From Polytrichum commune (taxonomy: Eukaryota > Streptophyta > Polytrichopsida > Polytrichales > Polytrichaceae), in contig OX485806.1 of assembly GCA_950295325.1 (NCBI GenBank), positions 16,306,001-16,370,000 on the forward strand: a DNA stretch of 64,000 nucleotides, given 5' to 3'. Numbering within the stretch: position 1 is the stretch's first letter; each line of letters begins with the position of its first letter. Both the position numbers and the translations under genes were made by a program. The notes beneath the pieces are model-generated. The model saw nothing but the letters and a program-made list of their open reading frames with translations, was not told the origin of the DNA and ran no database searches. This document shows positions 59,701-64,000 of the stretch, one piece after another.

Positions 59701-62564
59701 AACAATTGAAAATCTAAATGCGTTGATGATCTGTAACAGGTGCATTCTTGATGTTTGATGATGAGAGCAAGGCAGGAGCATGCCTTTGGGTTCCTTCCAC
59801 GAAACCCACACAGTTTTGGCCAACAGACGAAGAGAAAAAAAAGTATCGGATTAATCCTGGTGGACCCAAGAAAATTGGAGGTGCTCCTACCCTGGCTCCA
59901 CCACCTCCAATCCCCGTAAAATATCAAAAAGTGTAAGTCTTTTCCAACCTGGAGTTCTTCTCCATGTTTGCATGGAAATTTATTTAGCTCATTCATGTTT
60001 TGGTTGCACTTTGGAAGGTTGACAGACCTCATTTAATATCACTATATCATGTGTTTCAGGGTTGTGCATAAATTGAGTAGCAATTTCAGAGACGCGACAA
60101 AGATTGTGACTGTACCCTATGACCTTCCTGTCAAGCCTGGCCACATTTTAATCAAATATCTTCATGTTGGAATAAATGCCAGCGATGTAAGTTCTTCTGA
60201 CTTGATACTCACATATTCCATCTTTTTGTATTGGAAGTCATTGCTGTCATATGATCATTTTGAGTTGAAATGGAATGTCTGTGAGTGGCCTTCTTTTGTT
60301 AGATTTATGGTCCAATCAATTTTAATTTTTCTAGTTTTGTAATCTCCTGATATTGGGTCATTGTCCTTGAATTAATGATTTATGAGTATGCCTGCAGATT
60401 AATTACAGTGCAGGTCGTTACCACGGGAGTGAAGAAAAAGCATTAGCCGATTTGCCATTTGATGCTGGATTTGAGGTGATGATATGCTCTTACATCTAAT
60501 TTTTTAAAGAAACCTTCGCCATCAGAATATTTTGAAGTATCAAGGATGGTATGTCTTGTGAGTTATGTAGACTATAAACTTGGTCTCCTAAAGTCAAACC
60601 CAGGGTTTTGCAGCTGATTCTAGTTATTTTTAAAATATATCTTGAAACTTATGAACTTAAAGGAGTTGAATTTTGTTGGATCTGCACAGGCTGTGGGGCT
60701 GATTGCTGGTATTGGCGAGGGTTTGGCCAGTTCTAACTTAAAACTTGGACTCCCAGTTGCCAGTGTAACATATGGAGGCTTTTCAGAATATCGTGAGGTA
60801 TTTTTTCTCTCAACCATTGTTTTAAGCAGGTCTAAAATGAGTGGGTCTAAAATAGACACGTTTAGCTCTCCACCCACTTCTCTTAGCATATCCAAATCGA
60901 GGCAATACCAAATTTCCTCATTATATTTGGAGCTCTTATGAATATCTTATTCATTATCAAAGTGAAAGTTCTCTTTCTTAAATGATCATACCCCCCCCCC
61001 CCAACCCCCCGCCCCCCGCAAATATGATGCTGACTATTGAATCTAGACTAGGTACTCAAATTTGAGCAAGTACTCTAATCCCTTTTTTTTGTTATGCTCA
61101 TGATCCTTATTGATGTCCGTTCTATCCATGCTTAACCACACACCAATCAAATATAGGTGCCTGTTAAAGATAAGTAACCGAGTTAAACCACCTTAGCTTA
61201 TCACATGAGATTACTTGTGGTTGGGGCGAGTTAGCAAAGGACCTTGCCACATAACGGGAATTTTAAGAGATTTTTTTTGAAGAATACAGGTAGCTTCAAA
61301 GCTTGTGTTGGCTGTACCCGCCGCAACTCCCGAAGTAGTGGCAATGCTGACCTCAGGGCTAACGGCATCTATTGGTCTTGAGCAGGTGATTAAACAATTC
61401 TATGACCTTCGTTTTTTAGGGGGAATGGTTTAGGGTTTAGGATTTAGGGTTCAAAAAGTTTGTGTAATTGCAAATACATAATCTCAAAGTCATTGAGCAC
61501 AATAATATCTTCGACTAAGTTAAAGTAATTGTTTGTCCTCTCCCAGGTCAGTTCAATGTGCCCAGTAAGAATATAAAACTAGAAACTTTACTGGCTTCTT
61601 GTTTGGTTCAATTTTGCTTGATATTTACAGCTTTGAAAGAGTGATGATATGTAACGATGGTTTCAGAATATCGTGATGATCTTCAGTCTAATTTGAAATT
61701 ATAGTTCAAGCTGTTTGAGGTTAAAGATTTGAACAAAACAACGCATTTTCACCATTTGATATGAGTTCTGTGGTAAGTCAGGCAGGAAGAATGAAGTCAG
61801 GGGAGACGGTTTTAGTCACTGCAGCTGCAGGAGGAACTGGCCAATTTGCTGTCCAGGTAAATTTTGAAATTAGCCTTGACTTGTTAATCCAAATTCCAGC
61901 TGATTGTGTGAATGGCTTGAAATGGGCAGTCTGCCAGGAGCTTTCTGCTTGAAAAAATTACAATGGAACATGCTCTTGCTAAGATTTATTGAGAATCAGC
62001 TGATGGTGAATTTCTGGACTGGTCAAATCGGTGATGCCATTAGTTGTCTTGCCATCTCAAAAGTTGTATTATTTACGGCCTTAATGGACTGTGCATGTGG
62101 GGACCATTTTTCTGAATGATAAATCCAAAACCCCTTCACACTAGAGCTTGAGTTGAGAGCTCAAAGTTGCAATTTTCGGGAGTTTGATACTTGGAGATAC
62201 TTTGATACTTGATGCTTGAATCCAAAGCTCTAACTATTGAAAGCTTGACTGATCTTCAACCTCAATAGTTTGAGCAAGTGTAAATTGACCATGCTTCAAG
62301 TGAGAAATTAATGGGGTATATAATACTAAACAAGAAGTCATCATGACAAGCCAAAGACTGCTGGAAAGCCCACAAAATGCAAGCTAGAACTCTCGAACAT
62401 TCCTACGCTACATCATGGAGGTAGCTTACGATTCTGATTAAATTTGTCAAAAAATGAGCAAGCGCATGCTTGTCATAATCGTTCCACATGAGATCCATCA
62501 AGGTGCCATCTACACGTTGCAAGTCTGCTAAAAAGTTGAAGCTCTTGAGTTGAGAGCTCTGTGT

Positions 62565-62602
<38 letters not shown>

Positions 62603-63774
62603 GGATATGACATACTCAGACTTGTTTTTCTCTAAAAGCATTTTATTTTGGCCAATTTTCTCTTTGCTGTACAGTTAGCCAAGATAGCAGGCAATAAGGT
62701 TGTAGCTACATGCGGTGGCGCAGACAAGGCTGCACTCCTTCATGAATTGGGTGTAGACCGGGTTATTGACTACAAGAAAGAGACAATAAAAACGGTATGT
62801 GCACCCTACAAAAGCAGCTAAATATTTAATCTCACTCTTGAAAAATAATCAATTTGTCGCCCGAAATCTAGTGTTTGCGAAATAGACTTGAAATTGATAC
62901 TGAAATGGGCTACCTGCCCTTCCTGAGCTTTGCAAGTGGTGTTTCAGGTCTTGAAGCAGGAGTATCCAAAAGGTGTGGATTTGATTTATGAATCAGTGGG
63001 AGGACAGATGTTTGAAACATGCATGAATGCGTTGGCGGTTTACGGTCGCATGGTGGTCATTGGGATGATTTCACAGGTCTATTTTTCTACTCATATTCTT
63101 TGTATTTTTTTCTTAGCCGCACGTTTTGAGGCCAACAACTTCTCACCTTGGACTTGAGCAATGTTTTCCACAAAGAAATGTCAGTGAAAGTTATGATCAA
63201 TCCAGAAATGAACTCAGTGGTAGACAACTGGTTGCACAAATTTAGCCTCTTATCCCAAGTCAAGTCAATTATAGGGCACTTTTTTCCCACTGCATTTAAA
63301 TCAGCCAAACCTTTGTTTTGGAGATTTCTGTTATATTTATTTTCTTAAAGAAATGCTGTTCACTGGCATTTTGAGCTACTTTTTTGGTGAAAGTCATTGT
63401 CTTAGCCAGTATATCCAGAGGAAGACACTATATAAAGTCTAAAAACCATAATTTTTTGGGTTGCAGTATACAGAGGGTGCTGAAGGGGGATGGAAGCCAG
63501 CTACTTACCCTGGCCTTTGTGAGAAGCTTCTTTGGAAGTCTCAAACAGTGGTAACTATCACTTTTATTTTCAATGTCATTTTCGTTCACCACGCCAGTAT
63601 TGCGGTTTTCATGTTGAAAGTGGTAAACCACATCCTTTGTTCCGGATTCTTAAACCAAAGTAAATGTTTTTGGGGGTATTTGGGCAGGCTGGATTTTTCT
63701 TGAATCACTACGTCAAACTGTGGCAAGAGCATATATGGAAACTATACGATTTATACAGTTCTGGTAAACTTAAG
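56799..63774 (+). CDS. Fusion of HPGD-like SDR and PTGR3-like MDR, 5' part (16 exons, runs off window)
   Basis: Exons: 56799-56853, 57164-57337, 57875-58065, 58648-58747, 58968-59044, 59422-59518, 59740-59932, 60060-60186, 60398-60475, 60690-60797, 61290-61385, 61782-61856, 62675-62794, 62948-63076, 63467-63550 and 63688-63774. All are in phase: 597 residues so far. Residues 1-231 form a classical [11 protein letters not shown] (12-19), D37 ending beta-2 (NAD preference), NNAG (98-101), and catalytic N129, S156, Y169, K173. It most resembles 15-hydroxyprostaglandin dehydrogenase (LCPEFVETPLL). Residues ~232-295 link to a zinc-free [39 protein letters not shown] (445-457), [13 protein letters not shown] and VIGMISQYTEG, matching prostaglandin reductase 3/ZADH2. 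In animals these two activities are consecutive steps in eicosanoid inactivation, so a bifunctional oxylipin enzyme is inferred. The last MDR exon should lie beyond 64000. The donor of exon 5 (GTCCAG) is weak. Confidence 0.9.
57540..57830 (+). mobile_element. LINE 3' end in intron 2 of the SDR-MDR gene
   Basis: GAGAATGAGGGCACGCTTTG, CATTAGAGAGAGGTTCATT, CAGCTTGATCATCAGGTTGA, CCACTGCACTCCATTAATCT and CCACCTTGATGTACTTCTAG parallel the 32.05-32.35 kb copy through the coding end and the 3' untranslated part. Full of stops. Same strand as the host gene. Confidence 0.75.
59115..59290 (+). repeat. Family-C repeat fragment in intron 5
   Basis: GCCATGCACCACTCAAATATAGGTG and AAGATAAGTTACCGAATTAGG match the end of other copies (60850-61200). 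Located between exons 5 and 6 of the SDR-MDR gene. Confidence 0.6.
60850..61200 (+). repeat. Family-C repeat in intron 10
   Basis: AGACACGTTTAGCTCTCCAC, CCACTTCTCTTAGCATATCC, ATATCTTATTCATTATC, a C-run (60991-61016), TGCTGACTATTGAATCTAGA, and CAATCAAATATAGGTGCCTG with AAGATAAGTAACCGAG at the end. The most complete copy in the window. Confidence 0.7.
61429..61452 (+). repeat. Short telomere-like TTTAGGG run in intron 11
   Basis: About three plant-telomere-type units, one with a substitution (TTTAGGGTTTAGGATTTAGGG). Too short for a telomere; an interstitial trace. Confidence 0.7.
62568..62597 (+). repeat. CT microsatellite in intron 12
   Basis: Fifteen CT units about 77 bases before exon 13 of the SDR-MDR gene. 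It may lengthen the pyrimidine tract context but the acceptor itself is ordinary. Confidence 0.85.
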
Positions 63775-64000
63775 GTAAGTAGGGGTAAGTTTATTGACGT
63801 TTAATTTTCTTGTTTGATAATTTTAGAAGAATTTAAACCTAACCAGAACTTGAGTCTTCACCTTTACACGAAAATTCCCATCTCTAGATTTTCTCATAAG
63901 TTTATAAGCAAATGTTGTTCCAAATCAGGCATACTGACAAACCTTATCAAGCCTCCACCCCAAACAGTCTCCTAATGCATTGCAATTCTTTAAACCTGCA

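Noticed and set aside
59748-59936. 62-residue Pro/Lys-rich plus-strand frame as a separate protein
   Set aside because: It is the linker exon of the SDR-MDR fusion read through its donor site.
1-64000. CRISPR arrays, operons, rRNA or tRNA genes
   Set aside because: No regularly spaced identical repeats with unique spacers, no tRNA-like box A/box B pair or rRNA core text noticed by eye; the intron-rich genes are eukaryotic. A tRNAscan run would be needed to exclude tRNAs fully.

Overview
The window is nuclear DNA from a land plant. It is about 40% G+C by eye, with GT-AG introns of roughly 80 to over 2,000 bases, tens of kilobases of intergenic DNA packed with short inverted-repeat elements, and a plant-specific SOSEKI gene. 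The large intergenic spaces, a bacterial-looking aldo/keto reductase and an oxylipin-type dehydrogenase/reductase fusion make a seed-free plant (moss or lycophyte with a fairly large genome) my best guess. I cannot fix the lineage without a search.

Layout. 0.3-3.6 kb: a complete six-exon SOSEKI (DIX-like polarity protein) gene on the minus strand, with three tandem ~323-base repeats upstream. 5-30 kb: repeat-rich DNA with at least four families of small inverted-repeat elements, a 2.2-kb solo LTR nested in one of them, a 40-base perfect palindrome, and one small possible gene with a C4 zinc-ribbon (about 26.0-26.2 kb). 30.5-34.8 kb: a three-exon minus-strand gene for a basic, probably nuclear 302-residue protein of unknown function, its large intron invaded by a LINE tail and other repeats; an ABRE/G-box cluster lies upstream at 37 kb. 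37-42.6 kb: repeats, including a ten-base minisatellite.

42.9-49.1 kb: a complete six-exon aldo/keto reductase gene on the plus strand, with an intact D-Y-K-H tetrad and bacterial-type sequence. 51.0-53.3 kb: a decayed minus-strand mobile element with an RPA1-like single-strand DNA-binding protein (one frameshift, one nonsense codon), a degenerate tandem array, and the C-terminal half of an endonuclease/exonuclease/phosphatase domain. This combination suggests a Helitron/Helentron relic. 56.8-63.8 kb and beyond the right edge: a 16-exon (so far) plus-strand gene fusing a 15-hydroxyprostaglandin-dehydrogenase-like SDR to a prostaglandin-reductase-3-like medium-chain reductase.

The most interesting item is the SDR-MDR fusion. 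In animals the separate homologues carry out consecutive oxidation and reduction steps on hydroxy fatty acids, so one plant polypeptide may channel both reactions. The gene models were assembled by hand from splice sites and reading-frame continuity. Every junction in the four intact models keeps phase, and those models span reading frames that look unrelated when viewed singly.
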